The notes: a model not told the origin generated them from the sequence alone. DNA of 64,000 nucleotides from JBHJGS01 sp050331575 (GCA_050331575.1 JBHJGS010000044.1:1-64000), one strand, 5' to 3'. Counted from the first letter of the stretch, positions 33,768 through 43,133 are shown. Made by a program: numbers and translations.

Positions 33768-34832
33768 ATGAACATACGAGCCATCGAATCCTTAACCGTG
33801 TCGGAGGATGCGACCATCCTCCAGGCAATCCAATGCATCGACGCCGGCGCGATGCAGATTGCCATGGTCGTGGATGCCGAGCGTTGCTTTGTCGGCATCG
33901 TCACTGACGGCGATGTGCGCCGGGCAATCTTGCGCGGCCAAAGCCTGGAGGCGCCGGTCAGCAGCATCACCAATCGCACGCCCCGGGTTGCTCGTGACGG
34001 CACACCGCCAGAGGAATTGACCAATCTCTTGCGTGCGTATGGCGTGCTGCAGATCCCGCTGGTTGATGACAACGGCCGGCTGACCGGCCTGTTCAGCAGC
34101 TCCAATCTGGTGTTCATGGAAGATGCCGACGCCACCGTTGTGTTGATGGCCGGCGGGCTGGGCACGCGGCTGCGGCCGCTGACGCAGGATATGCCCAAAC
34201 CGATGGTGCCGGTTGGCGGCAAGCCGATGCTGGAAACCATCGTGGATCGCTTCGCGGGCCAGGGATTCCGCGACATCGTCATATCGGTCAATTATCTGGC
34301 TGATACCATTATCGATCATTTTCGAGATGGCCGGCGCTTTGGCGTGCGCATCTCTTATATCCGCGAAACCAAGCGGATGGGCACAGCCGGCAGCTTGCGC
34401 CTGTTACCGGAGCGGCCGAACCGACCGATCGTGATCATGAACAGCGACATCATGACGGCGGTGGACTTCCGCAAGATGCTGCAATTCCATCTGGACCGCA
34501 ACGCCACCGCAACGATGGCGGTGCTGAAACGCAGCTACCAGATCCCGTTCGGCGTGATCGAAACCGACGGCTACGCCATTCGCTCGGTCGTCGAAAAGCC
34601 GGAGCACACCTTTCTGATCAATGCCGGCATCTATGTGCTGAACCCGATTTGCCTGGAGATGATCCCCCAGGATACCTTCTTTGACATGCCGATGCTGTTC
34701 GACAAGCTGATTGCGGCCAATGCGCAGCCTGCCGCTTATCCGCTGCATGAATATTGGCGCGATGTTGGGCGCATCGACGATCTGCAGTCCGCCGAGGCAG
34801 AGTTCGACGCCTATTTCAGAGCCGCGGAGTAA
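33768..34832 (+). CDS. ptmE: CBS-domain sugar-1-phosphate nucleotidyltransferase (PtmE-like)
   Basis: 354 residues. Two N-terminal CBS repeats (about residues 1-120: MQIAMVVDAERCFVGIVTDG and LQIPLVDDNGRLTGLFSSSN) are followed by a nucleotidyltransferase domain with VVLMAGGLGTRLRPLT, MPKPMVPVGGKPMLE and IVIMNSDIMT. This architecture matches PtmE of Campylobacter, the glucosamine-1-phosphate guanylyltransferase that starts the GDP-linked legionaminic acid pathway. CBS domains suggest allosteric control by a nucleotide. The role is inferred from architecture and locus. Confidence 0.85.
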   Translation: MNIRAIESLTVSEDATILQAIQCIDAGAMQIAMVVDAERCFVGIVTDGDVRRAILRGQSLEAPVSSITNRTPRVARDGTPPEELTNLLRAYGVLQIPLVDDNGRLTGLFSSSNLVFMEDADATVVLMAGGLGTRLRPLTQDMPKPMVPVGGKPMLETIVDRFAGQGFRDIVISVNYLADTIIDHFRDGRRFGVRISYIRETKRMGTAGSLRLLPERPNRPIVIMNSDIMTAVDFRKMLQFHLDRNATATMAVLKRSYQIPFGVIETDGYAIRSVVEKPEHTFLINAGIYVLNPICLEMIPQDTFFDMPMLFDKLIAANAQPAAYPLHEYWRDVGRIDDLQSAEAEFDAYFRAAE

Positions 34833-34851
34833 GCCTGTCAGCCGGCCGGCT

Positions 34852-35481
34852 CTACCCGCGCCGCAACTGCTCGGACACATCTGCCCGAACCACCGCACCG
34901 GCCGGAACGACGGTGCCGGCACCGATGCGCACCCCCGGCAGAACCACCGCCCCAGCGCCAATAAACGCCCCAGCACCGACGAGCACTGAGCCGCAAAGGA
35001 CGGCCCCGGGCGCGACATGAACATGCCCTTCGATCTTGCAATCATGATCAACACAGGCGCCGGTGTTGATAAGGCAGTTCGGGCCGATACTGCTCCCCGG
35101 CTGAATGATCGCACCCGCCATCAGTTGCACACCTTCCTCCAGCCAAACTTCCGCCGCGATAAACGCCCGCGGATGGACCAGCGCTGGAAAAACATGGCCC
35201 TTGTCTCGAAGCGCTTCAAACAGCGTCTTGCGCCGATGTTCGCGTTTCGGGAGCTGGCCCAGCCCCATAAGAAGCACAGGGTAGCGCTCATTATCCAGAT
35301 CCGTGTCACAGCCTAAGCAGACGACACCGGGAGCCACGGCTTGCCCGACAGCCACGGCCGGATCGACCGCCCCGGCCAACGACCAGCCGGCCGCTTGTGC
35401 GGCGGCAGCGACGACGCGGGCATGGCCACCGCCCCCGATCAAAACCGCCGGCCGCTCAAGTCGGTTCGCGGGATCACTCAT
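34852..35481 (-). CDS. legH: Sugar O/N-acyltransferase, NeuD/PglD/LegH type
   Basis: 209 residues. An N-terminal Rossmann-like PglD domain (PAVLIGGGGHARVVAAAAQ) is followed by left-handed beta-helix hexapeptide repeats from about residue 100 (IAAEVWLEEGVQLMAGAII, GAGAFIGAGAVVLPGVRIG). HDCKIEGHVHVAPGA carries the catalytic His. It uses acetyl-CoA to acetylate an amino-sugar nucleotide. In the legionaminic pathway, LegH acts on the 4-amino sugar from LegC. ATG 35481 overlaps the synthase stop by eight bases. Confidence 0.87.
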   Translation of the reverse strand: MSDPANRLERPAVLIGGGGHARVVAAAAQAAGWSLAGAVDPAVAVGQAVAPGVVCLGCDTDLDNERYPVLLMGLGQLPKREHRRKTLFEALRDKGHVFPALVHPRAFIAAEVWLEEGVQLMAGAIIQPGSSIGPNCLINTGACVDHDCKIEGHVHVAPGAVLCGSVLVGAGAFIGAGAVVLPGVRIGAGTVVPAGAVVRADVSEQLRRG

Positions 35482-36571
35482 CAATGGGCTCGTCCTCGAC
35501 GAAATCCCTGGCCGCAGGCCGACCGATCAGGTCAAACATCCGGATCGGCGGTAACCCCCCTCCCGGCCGTTTTACCGTGAGATTGCTCTCGCTGAAGGCC
35601 TCGCCGCGTCGGATCGGTTTGGCGGCGACCACGCTTTTGCGCGCATCCAGGCGGGTGGCAATCTCCGCTTCCTGGGGATATTTTAGGCCGGATCCCAGGG
35701 CGGCTTCGACACGCCGCACACCGGCCACCATGGCCTTGAGGTCCGCCGGTTCCAAAGACGCGCGGTGATCCGGACCGGGCAGAGTTCGGTCCAACGTAAA
35801 GTGCTTCTCCAGAACCTGCGCTCCGCGAGCGACGGCTGCCAAGGCCAGGTCGATCCCCTCGGAATGATCAGACAATCCAACCTTGACCCCAAAGGCGCTG
35901 GCAAGACTGTCCATGGCGCGCAAATTTAAACTTGATGCGGGAGCAGGATAGTCGCTCGTGCACTGCAGCAGCGTCACCTTTTGAGCCAACAGCCCACCGG
36001 TCTGTGCGTGCCGCAAAGCATCAAGGCGGCGTTGCGCGCTCGGCATACCTGTCTCGCCGGAAAAGCCAAAGGCGACAACGCTCAGCGCCTCTTCAATATC
36101 CGCCAGAGTCGCCATACCAGTTGATAAGATCAACTGGACGCCTTGGCGGGCAATCCATAGCAATAGCGGCGCATTGGTTAAATCGCCTGAGCCAATCTTC
36201 ACCTCGGTCAGGCCAAGGCCGTTGATCAGGAAATCGGCACTTTCTAGGTCGAAAGGCGTGCTCAGAAAGTCGATACCGCGGCGGGCACACTGCGCGCTTA
36301 GGTCCGAAAACACATCGCGCGACAGTTCCAACCGGCGGAGCATGTCTCGTTGCGGTTCCGTCGTGCCGGTGTTGCGTGTTTGGTAAGCCGCCTTCGGGGC
36401 CGCTGCCGTTACCAGGGCCGCACTGTTAAAAGTTTGAAATTTCACGCAATCTGCGCCAGCCTCAACAGCGACATCGATAAGCTTGGCTGCCAAATCTGGG
36501 TCGCCATTATGGTTGACCCCGGCCTCGGCAATAAGTCGGCACCTGAGCGCCCCCCCCGCTGTGATCTTCAT
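35474..36571 (-). CDS. legI: Nonulosonic acid synthase (NeuB/LegI type)
   Basis: 365 residues. The TIM-barrel domain starts CRLIAEAGVNHNGDPDLAAK and contains GADCVKFQTFN, IGSGDLTNAPLL, ILSTGMATLADIEEAL, LQCTSDYPAP and VGLSDHSEGID. A C-terminal SAF antifreeze-like domain follows (about residue 300 on). It condenses phosphoenolpyruvate with a 6-deoxy-diacetamido hexose to make a nonulosonic acid. ATG 36571 (MKITAGG) has GGGGAAGAGG immediately upstream; the open frame extends far upstream but is not protein-like. It is divergent from the PIG-L gene. Confidence 0.92.
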   Translation of the reverse strand: MKITAGGALRCRLIAEAGVNHNGDPDLAAKLIDVAVEAGADCVKFQTFNSAALVTAAAPKAAYQTRNTGTTEPQRDMLRRLELSRDVFSDLSAQCARRGIDFLSTPFDLESADFLINGLGLTEVKIGSGDLTNAPLLLWIARQGVQLILSTGMATLADIEEALSVVAFGFSGETGMPSAQRRLDALRHAQTGGLLAQKVTLLQCTSDYPAPASSLNLRAMDSLASAFGVKVGLSDHSEGIDLALAAVARGAQVLEKHFTLDRTLPGPDHRASLEPADLKAMVAGVRRVEAALGSGLKYPQEAEIATRLDARKSVVAAKPIRRGEAFSESNLTVKRPGGGLPPIRMFDLIGRPAARDFVEDEPIDE

Positions 36572-36653
36572 CCTCTTCCCCTTCAATCCCGCTGCTCCTA
36601 ATCTTCTTGCGCTCAGAAACTGTCCATGTCGACTCCCGCAGAAAGGCCTGCTT

Positions 36654-37334
36654 GTGACCACCCTGGTGATCGCGCCCCACCCCGATGACGAAACCCTCGG
36701 CTGCGGCGGGACGCTGCTGGCGAAGCGGCGCCGAGGCGAAACCGTGCATTGGTTGATCGTTACAGCTATGGATGCCACGCGCGTTAGCGCGGAGCGGCGC
36801 GCGCAGCGCAAGGCTGAGATTTCCGCGGTGGCGGAAAAGCTGGGCGGCTTGATCATCCACCGGCTGGATCTTCCCACAGCCCATTTAGACCGCGTTGAAG
36901 AGGCCGATCTGATCGCCAGCATCGGCGCCATTGTGCATGACTGCGCGCCGCAAGACCTATTTGTCCCATGGATTGGAGATCCTCATGGGGATCATCGGGC
37001 GGTTTTCCTCGCCGCGGCAGCATGCACAAAATGGTTCCGCTACGAGAGTGTCCGGCGTGTTCTGGCTTACGAAGTTGCATCGGAAACCGACCAAGCGCTG
37101 AGCCCACCGGCCCCCGCGTTTCAACCAAATCTGTTTATCGATATTACCGAAACCCTAAACGACAAGATCGCCGCAGCCTCGATCTACGCCAGCGAGATGG
37201 GCACTCACCCGTTTCCGCGCAGTACGGAAACGTTGCGGGCACTCGCTCAGGTGCGGGGGGCGCAGGCAGGGTTCGCTGCTGCGGAAGCCTTTATGATCTT
37301 ACGACAAAGGCAGGATGATCCCACTGCCGCTTAG
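36654..37334 (+). CDS. PIG-L/LmbE-family N-deacetylase
   Basis: 226 residues. The zinc motif PHPDDETLGCGG lies at residues 10-21 and the second metal/catalytic motif is IGDPHGDHRAV. Such enzymes remove N-acetyl groups from amino sugars or conjugates. The GTG start at 36654 has AAAGG seven bases upstream and puts the fold start at the right place; the frame before it is not protein-like. Embedded between the synthase and the aminotransferase, it may create a free amine on a nonulosonic acid or its precursor. Confidence 0.88.
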   Translation: MTTLVIAPHPDDETLGCGGTLLAKRRRGETVHWLIVTAMDATRVSAERRAQRKAEISAVAEKLGGLIIHRLDLPTAHLDRVEEADLIASIGAIVHDCAPQDLFVPWIGDPHGDHRAVFLAAAACTKWFRYESVRRVLAYEVASETDQALSPPAPAFQPNLFIDITETLNDKIAAASIYASEMGTHPFPRSTETLRALAQVRGAQAGFAAAEAFMILRQRQDDPTAA

Positions 37335-37404
37335 GGCATTATCCGATCCATCGCGACCGCGATTGGTCGGATGAAAAGGCCCGCCTTCTTTGTGGCGCAC
37401 AACA
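37330..37404. repeat. Dispersed palindromic intergenic repeat, copy 2
   Basis: This copy matches 26828-26902 with scattered substitutions and forms a better hairpin: ATCCGATC (37341-37348), ATCGC (37350-37354), loop GACC, GCGAT (37359-37363), GGTCGGAT (37365-37372). It starts just before the PIG-L stop and lies in the convergent gap with the aminotransferase, so it may terminate both. Confidence 0.7.
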
Positions 37405-37452
37405 TCCGACCGAAGGGAATCGTACAGCCCGTCCAACCGGTGGAATGGTGCT

Positions 37453-38598
37453 CTAGGCTAATCGGGCGCTGCTGGGCAAATTGACGAGGCGCTCGCCCAT
37501 ATCCCTTGCAACACTGAGCGGAGCGCATTCAGCATGCCGGTAAGGCGCCAGATCGCAAAGCAGGGTCCAGGCGGGCCGGCTCATGATCCCTGCAGCATTG
37601 GCTTGCGCCAGAAAGCCATCGCGTTGGTCTTGGTTTGCGAACACCACCGCATTGAGCCAGTGATTGGAGCGACTGAACGAAGGAGGGGAGACGAACTGCT
37701 CGGGTCGGGCGTCAAAAAAGCCGCAATAGGCCTGAGCGATGGCGCGCTTGTCAGCCAGAAAGGCCGGCAGGCGTGTCATCTGCGCCCGCCCCAGCGCGGC
37801 ATTCAGATTGGGCATGCGGTAATTGTAGCCGATCTCATCATGCACAAAGGCCCAGGGGTGCGGCTGTTTGGCGGTGGTGGTCAGATGCCGGGCGCGCGCG
37901 GCCAGGTCCGCATCCTCGGTCACGATCATGCCGCCGCCGCCGGTCGTCAGGATCTTGTTCCCGTTGAAGGAGAACGCGCCGATGCGCCCGATGGTGCCAA
38001 GGTGGCGGCCATCGTCCAACCGGGAACCCAGCGCCTCGGCGGCATCCTCGATCAGCGCCAGACCGTGGTCATGGCAGATCTCGGCGATGGCGTCGATGCG
38101 CGCGGCATGGCCGAAGCTGTGCATCGGCACGCAGGCGCGGATCGGCCGGCCGGTGGCGCGGCTGACCGGCCCATCAGCGGTGCGGTCGGTCTTGTCCTGA
38201 AGAAAGCGTCTCAGTGCCTCCGGGCTCAGGCCGAGCGTGTCCGCCTCGATATCCAGAAAGATCGGTTCCGCGCCCAGATAGGCGATGGCATTGGCCGTGG
38301 CGACGAAGCTGAACGCCTGTGTGATCACCGCATCGCCCGGCCTCACGTCCGCCAGTCTGAGCGCGACCTGGAGGGCCGCGGTGCCGTTCACGGTGGCGAC
38401 GGCATGGGGCGCGCCGACATATTCAGCCACGTCGCGTTCGAACGCGCTCACGTCTGCCCCAACGCTGGAGACGAAGCCGCTGTCCACCGCCGCGGCCACC
38501 GCGTCGCGCTCCGCCGGGCCCAGGCACGGGGCGTGCAGCGGGATCGGCTGATCGGTGCGGTAAAGCGACCGGATGAAGGCGATGATGGCGTCAAACAT
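37453..38598 (-). CDS. legC: DegT/DnrJ/EryC1 sugar aminotransferase (LegC type)
   Basis: 381 residues, fold-I PLP enzyme. The PLP lysine is in FSFNGNKILTTGGGG; IEDAAEALGSRLDDG holds the Asp of the cofactor site, and the N-terminus PIPLHAPCLGPAERDAVAAA is typical of LegC/PglE-like proteins. It aminates the 4-keto sugar nucleotide made by the dehydratase. The ATG overlaps the dehydratase stop by eight bases. Confidence 0.9.
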   Translation of the reverse strand: MFDAIIAFIRSLYRTDQPIPLHAPCLGPAERDAVAAAVDSGFVSSVGADVSAFERDVAEYVGAPHAVATVNGTAALQVALRLADVRPGDAVITQAFSFVATANAIAYLGAEPIFLDIEADTLGLSPEALRRFLQDKTDRTADGPVSRATGRPIRACVPMHSFGHAARIDAIAEICHDHGLALIEDAAEALGSRLDDGRHLGTIGRIGAFSFNGNKILTTGGGGMIVTEDADLAARARHLTTTAKQPHPWAFVHDEIGYNYRMPNLNAALGRAQMTRLPAFLADKRAIAQAYCGFFDARPEQFVSPPSFSRSNHWLNAVVFANQDQRDGFLAQANAAGIMSRPAWTLLCDLAPYRHAECAPLSVARDMGERLVNLPSSARLA

Positions 38599-39631
38599 TG
38601 TAAAGGGCGCTCTTATAGCCCTTCAGATTCGCCGGATCGGTGAACCAAGCGATGGTCTCGGCCAGGCCTCGGCGCAGATCATAGGCCGGTTCAAAGCCTG
38701 TCAGCGCCCGGATCAGGCTGTTGTCGCACCACAGGCGGAACACCTCGGAGCGGCCGGGCCGGAGCCGCTCCGCCTCGGTCTCGATCTCCACCGCGCTGCC
38801 CATCAGCTCCGCGATCAAGGCCACGGTGTCGCCCACCGAGATCTCGAAATTCGAGCCGATATTGACCGTCTTGCCCACCGCCTCGTCACACGCGGCCAGA
38901 AGCGCCATGCCGCGGCAGGTATCAGCGACATAATTGAAGTCGCGCGTCGGCGAAACATCGCCCAATTTCAACCGCCGGGCGCCGGCGGCGATTTGCGTGA
39001 TCACCGTGGGGATCACCGCGCGGGCGGACTGCCGGGGCCCGTAGGTGTTGAACGGCCGGGCGGTCACCACAGGCAGGTCGAACGCGTTGAAATAGCTCAT
39101 CGCCATGGCATCAGCGCCGATCTTGGATGCCGAATAGGGCGATTGCGGCTGCCACGGGTGATCTTCGCTGATCGGCACCCGCTGCGCCGTGCCATAGACC
39201 TCGCTGGTCGACACATGCAGCAGCCGCTGACTGCCGCACTGCCGGGCGGCCTCGCACACATTCAGCGTGCCGGACACATTGGTGCCGACATAGCTTTGCG
39301 GCGCGATATAGGAATAGGGGATGGCGATCAGCGCGGCCAGATGAAACACGGTATCCGCCCCGTCCAAAAGCTGCCGGCAAAAGAAGGGATCGCGGATATC
39401 GCCCGACTTAACCGTCAGGCGCGGATGCGGCGCTACGGCCTCCAACCAGCCCCAGGAATTGAAGGAATTATAGTGGCTGAGCGCGGTCACCTCCGCACCC
39501 AGGCCCAGCAAAAGATCGGTCAAGTGCGAGCCAATGAAGCCGTCCGCACCGGTTATGACCACGGGTCGACCGGCATAGTAGGACGCCAATTCGGGAGGGC
39601 TGCCTAGATGAGTTTGCGTTTGATGCGCCAT
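38591..39631 (-). CDS. legB: NDP-sugar 4,6-dehydratase (LegB type, extended SDR)
   Basis: 346 residues. The NAD motif is VVITGADGFIGSHLTDLLL, followed by STSEVYGTA and the catalytic YSASK pair; RPFNTYGPRQSARAVIP and SPTRDFNYVADT are typical of 4,6-dehydratases. It removes water from an NDP-HexNAc to give the 4-keto-6-deoxy sugar. With a PtmE homologue nearby, GDP-GlcNAc is the likely substrate. The first nine codons overlap the preceding epimerase gene by 28 bases. Confidence 0.9.
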   Translation of the reverse strand: MAHQTQTHLGSPPELASYYAGRPVVITGADGFIGSHLTDLLLGLGAEVTALSHYNSFNSWGWLEAVAPHPRLTVKSGDIRDPFFCRQLLDGADTVFHLAALIAIPYSYIAPQSYVGTNVSGTLNVCEAARQCGSQRLLHVSTSEVYGTAQRVPISEDHPWQPQSPYSASKIGADAMAMSYFNAFDLPVVTARPFNTYGPRQSARAVIPTVITQIAAGARRLKLGDVSPTRDFNYVADTCRGMALLAACDEAVGKTVNIGSNFEISVGDTVALIAELMGSAVEIETEAERLRPGRSEVFRLWCDNSLIRALTGFEPAYDLRRGLAETIAWFTDPANLKGYKSALYNV

Positions 39632-40776
39632 TCTGGGGAATCCAAAGCGATTTCTGCCAATCGGCTGACGATCCGATCTGCCGCGCAGCCGTCGCCGTAA
39701 AAATGCGTATTGGTCGCCAGGCCATCTCGATACGTGGCATCGAAGCAGGCCGTTTGCAGAGCCTGGGCAATTGCCTCCGCCCGATAGTCAGTAAATTGAA
39801 CATTGCCAGCGTCCGGCCGGCCCTGTTGCCGATGCCCGACATTGACCACGGGCAAGCGGTAAAACGGCGCCTCCAGAATTCCCATACTAGAATTACCCAC
39901 TAAGGCGAGGGCGTTGCGGGCGAGATTGACGAAGACCGGATGCGGTAGGGTGCGGTAGAAGCGCAGATATTGCGAGGTCTGGAATGCCTCAATCTGTTGC
40001 AGGATCGGCAATGAGCCGGGATCCGTGTTCGGACGGATACCGACAACGCGCACATCATGCTCGGCAGCGAAGCGCTCCACCGCGCTCAGCGTGGCGCGCA
40101 TCTGCTGTCCGGCCTCTGCGACCTCTGAAGAGAGGGGATGCTTGATCAGCAAGAGGAATGGCCGCCGGTCGATATCCCAATCAAGGGCTGCGGCCAATTC
40201 AGAGCGCGTCATCGCCGGGGTCTCGGCAATGGCGTCGAGCGACGGATTGCCGGCTACGGTAATGCGCCAGTCGTCCTCGCCCAGCCGGCGCAAGATATCG
40301 GCATTGGCCCGGGAGAAGACGAAGTGGACATGCGCCAGCTTAGAAATGGCAAACCGAATAGGGTCATCGGCATTGCCCCAAACCGGATCGCCGCCAGCGA
40401 TATGGGCCATGCAGATATTCATGTAGTTGGCCACCAGTGCCGCCGCTATGCCCTCTTCCCGGTCGCCGACGTAAAGCAGACAGTCAGGCGCCAGTCGCTC
40501 GACCGTTTGCGACAGGGCAAGGGTGAGCAAGCCGACCCCCTTGGCCCGTTGCGTCGCGCGGTCGGTCATCAACAGATTGTCGATCCGATCTGCGATAAGA
40601 TAGCCTTTGGCCTCGATATCGGCCAGTGTGTTGCCATGCCAATCTGACAGATGCGCACCACTTACCGCTACGGAAAGGTCAAAGCGGTCATCACGTTGAA
40701 GTCGGTCCAATATCGGCACACTGATATAGAATTCCGAACGGATACCGGTGATTGCAAGTACGCGTTTGCGGCTCAT
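39604..40776 (-). CDS. legG: Hydrolysing NDP-HexNAc 2-epimerase (NeuC/LegG type)
   Basis: 390 residues, GT-B-like fold. RVLAITGIRSEFYISVPILD is the N-terminal signature. IAGGDPVWGNADDPIRFAIS corresponds to the family's GGxxxxGxxDDxIRHAITK segment, and VGNSSMGILEAPFYRLPVVN to the C-terminal nucleotide-binding loop. It releases the nucleotide and inverts C2 to give the diacetamido sugar used by the synthase. ATG 40776 gives a four-base overlap with the HAD stop; an upstream start would add 25 non-conserved residues. Confidence 0.9.
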   Translation of the reverse strand: MSRKRVLAITGIRSEFYISVPILDRLQRDDRFDLSVAVSGAHLSDWHGNTLADIEAKGYLIADRIDNLLMTDRATQRAKGVGLLTLALSQTVERLAPDCLLYVGDREEGIAAALVANYMNICMAHIAGGDPVWGNADDPIRFAISKLAHVHFVFSRANADILRRLGEDDWRITVAGNPSLDAIAETPAMTRSELAAALDWDIDRRPFLLLIKHPLSSEVAEAGQQMRATLSAVERFAAEHDVRVVGIRPNTDPGSLPILQQIEAFQTSQYLRFYRTLPHPVFVNLARNALALVGNSSMGILEAPFYRLPVVNVGHRQQGRPDAGNVQFTDYRAEAIAQALQTACFDATYRDGLATNTHFYGDGCAADRIVSRLAEIALDSPEWRIKRKLI

Positions 40777-41411
40777 CCATCTTTCCTCGGCATCATCTGT
40801 GCCACGGCGACGAACTGGCATCCGGACTCCCGCGCAAAGCCCGCATCGCATTCCCGGTCGCCGAAGAAGACGGACCGATCCGGAGATATATCCGGCAGAT
40901 GGCCAAATGCGGCCGCCGACGGCTTAGCGCTACCTGGCGGCAAGGCACCGGTAAACACCATGCGCGCGGGGTCAATCCAACGGTCCAAACCCAAGGCGGT
41001 GGCTTTGCGCCGTTGCAAAGCGGCATTCCCGTCTGTGACCAGAAAGATGGGCCACTGGTGGGCAGCAACCTCAAGCAGCGCTCGCACGCGCGGAGGAAGG
41101 GCTAAGGCGGGTTCGAAGGTTCGATAGATCGACAATGCCCGCGCAACGAATGGCTCAATCTCTTTTTCGCTCAATCCAGCCAATTGCGCAGCCTCCGTGA
41201 ATATGTGCGGATAACTGCTGCCCTTGGCAAGCCAGCGCAGGCGCATCCAGCGGCCGGTCCGGGATTGCGCATGCGCAGGCAAAGCTTCTTCAATAAGCCG
41301 CTGATACACTTGATCAATAAAATCATATTCGTCGTAGAGCGTTCCATCCAGATCAAAACCGACGGCCTCAACGCGGCTCCAGTCAACCTGCGGAAATAAA
41401 GCATTCAGCAT
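40773..41411 (-). CDS. HAD-superfamily hydrolase
   Basis: 212 residues. HAD motif I is VGFDLDGTLYDEY, motif II is FLVTDGNA, and motif IV is VFFGDRECDAGFA; a helical cap lies between residues about 30 and 95. It is a phosphatase or related enzyme. The LegI reaction yields a product without a 9-phosphate, so a NeuNAc-9-phosphatase role is not required; it may act on another phosphorylated intermediate. It lies inside the operon, overlapping the ATP-grasp gene by 29 bases and the epimerase by four. Confidence 0.85.
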   Translation of the reverse strand: MLNALFPQVDWSRVEAVGFDLDGTLYDEYDFIDQVYQRLIEEALPAHAQSRTGRWMRLRWLAKGSSYPHIFTEAAQLAGLSEKEIEPFVARALSIYRTFEPALALPPRVRALLEVAAHQWPIFLVTDGNAALQRRKATALGLDRWIDPARMVFTGALPPGSAKPSAAAFGHLPDISPDRSVFFGDRECDAGFARESGCQFVAVAQMMPRKDG

Positions 41412-42309
41412 AATAGCGAGCCATGCGTGTCCCGTAGCGGACGGGCTTGGGGGTGATGGCTTGCCCGTCCATTAGATTGGCGATGATCAGTGGCACCCAA
41501 TTCTCACTCGCTGCCATTCCTAAGGCCATGCCACCGGCGATGCGTGGGTTGATCTCAATGAACCAAATGTCCCCGCAACCGTTTAGAAAGCATTGCAAAT
41601 TGACCGGGCCGACGAAATGGAGGGCGCGGGCGATATGGCGAACCCACTGATCGATCAGCGGCTGATGCTCGACGACGCCTTGGGTTGACTTGCCGTCGCG
41701 CACGCCGATGCGCCGCCGCGGGATCGTGTAGACCGGTTGACCGTCCCGGTCGAACAGGCAATCAATGGTATATTCGGTGCCCGAGACAATCTCCTGAGAA
41801 AGCATGCCGGCCATGTCAACGCGGCTGTCGGTGATCTGAAGCCCTTTGCCGCCACGACCCATGCGCGGCTTAACCAGGCGATAGTCTTGAGCCAGGGAAC
41901 TTGCCGGACACGGCACGCCTGTGCTGCGGAAAAACTCGTAAGTGCGCCATTTATCCATGCAAATGGCGATGGTCTCAGCGGGACTGATTGCAACATAATG
42001 GCCCCGCTCACGCAGTTCCACCGCTTTCTCAGCCCAACCCGCCAGGGTCTCATCCAACGAAGGGATCACCAGCGCAATCTGTTCCTGGTGCAATTGCGCA
42101 AAGAGATCGTCCCATAAATCGGGATCTGAGGCCGGCTTCACCTGAAGATAGCGGTCACACAAGGCAGCACCGTGATTCCACTCGGTGATGTCGGACCCGA
42201 CTGCGATATGGCCGGCTGCCTGCACCGCCTTAATGAGATATCCCGAGACAAGGCTTCCAGACGCTTCCAAGAAGATTCGGTGCTGTCGCCCCACCAACCC
42301 TGCCCCCAT
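41383..42309 (-). CDS. ATP-grasp ligase
   Basis: 308 residues of carbamoyl-phosphate-synthetase-like ATP-grasp fold. The pre-ATP-grasp domain (RIFLEASGSLVSGYLIKAVQ, LVIPSLDETLAGWAEKA) is followed by the ATP-binding Lys in RLVKPRMGRGGKGL, EIVSGTEYTIDCLF, and the metal site IWFIEINPRIAGGMALG. Such enzymes join a carboxylate to an amine, as in amino-acid ligases. It is first in the epimerase/dehydratase/aminotransferase operon. Together with the PIG-L deacetylase, it could replace an N-acetyl by another acyl group (inference). No strong ribosome-binding site is seen before 42309. Confidence 0.8.
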   Translation of the reverse strand: MGAGLVGRQHRIFLEASGSLVSGYLIKAVQAAGHIAVGSDITEWNHGAALCDRYLQVKPASDPDLWDDLFAQLHQEQIALVIPSLDETLAGWAEKAVELRERGHYVAISPAETIAICMDKWRTYEFFRSTGVPCPASSLAQDYRLVKPRMGRGGKGLQITDSRVDMAGMLSQEIVSGTEYTIDCLFDRDGQPVYTIPRRRIGVRDGKSTQGVVEHQPLIDQWVRHIARALHFVGPVNLQCFLNGCGDIWFIEINPRIAGGMALGMAASENWVPLIIANLMDGQAITPKPVRYGTRMARYYAECFISAG

Positions 42310-42412
42310 GCTACGCCAGCCAGTCCGGCCGCTTCGGGCTTGCGCTTAAACAAGCCCATCTTCTAAGGCAAGCTAAGCAGGCGGATCACCGCTTGGCCAG
42401 TGGGGAGGCCGA

Positions 42413-43123
42413 ATGACCAGCATCTCGCAGGCGATTGCCGAACAGATTGAGCAGGACCAGATCCCGCTGACCGAGGTAGTCGGTCATTTTCCGCGTTTCA
42501 CCCGAAGTCAGGCTGTGGCACGCATGGCCGCCCTCTATGAATTGTTTAAGTTGGTCCAACCCGTGAAGGGCTGCATCCTGGAATGCGGGGTTCATCACGG
42601 TGCTGGCCTGTTTACTTGGGCTCATCTATCCGCTCGGCTGGAACCCTTTAACACGTTCCGGCGCATCTATGGGTTCGACACCTTTCAGGGATTTCCGACC
42701 GTAGACGACCGTGATCAAGGCGCAGAACGAAATGATGCCGCGGTCGCGGGCGCCTTCAAGGGAAGTGCCTTGCAAGACTTACAGCAGTCCGTCGATCTCT
42801 TTCATCAATTCAATCCGCAATGTGGCGAGAGAGTGTTTTTGGTTCCGGGCGATGCGACCAAGACCATACCCAGATTCGTCGAAGACAACCCTCACTTGAT
42901 CGTGTCTCTTTTGTTTCTAGACTTTGATCTTTATGAGCCAACCCGAGTAGCGCTGGATCATCTGGTTCCGCGCATGCCCCAAGGCGCCGTGCTCTGCTTT
43001 GACGAAATCAACAACCCTCATTGGCCGGGGGAGACCCGAGCGCTCACAGAAACGCTAGGTGTTGGTAATTTGACGCTCCGGTCATTCCCATTCGAACCAA
43101 ACATCGCCTACGCGGTGCTTTGA
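42413..43123 (+). CDS. TylF/MycF-family O-methyltransferase
   Basis: 236 residues. The SAM site is CILECGVHHGAGLFTWAHL, followed by IYGFDTFQGFP, FLDFDLYEPTRVALDHLVPR (metal-binding Asp pair) and AVLCFDEINNPHWPGE (second metal site), all typical of metal-dependent TylF/MycF sugar methyltransferases. GGGGAGG precedes the ATG. It may methylate the nonulosonic acid or its substituent, or another glycan. It starts 103 bases from the divergent ATP-grasp gene. Confidence 0.88.
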   Translation: MTSISQAIAEQIEQDQIPLTEVVGHFPRFTRSQAVARMAALYELFKLVQPVKGCILECGVHHGAGLFTWAHLSARLEPFNTFRRIYGFDTFQGFPTVDDRDQGAERNDAAVAGAFKGSALQDLQQSVDLFHQFNPQCGERVFLVPGDATKTIPRFVEDNPHLIVSLLFLDFDLYEPTRVALDHLVPRMPQGAVLCFDEINNPHWPGETRALTETLGVGNLTLRSFPFEPNIAYAVL

Positions 43124-43133
43124 GGAGGCGGCC

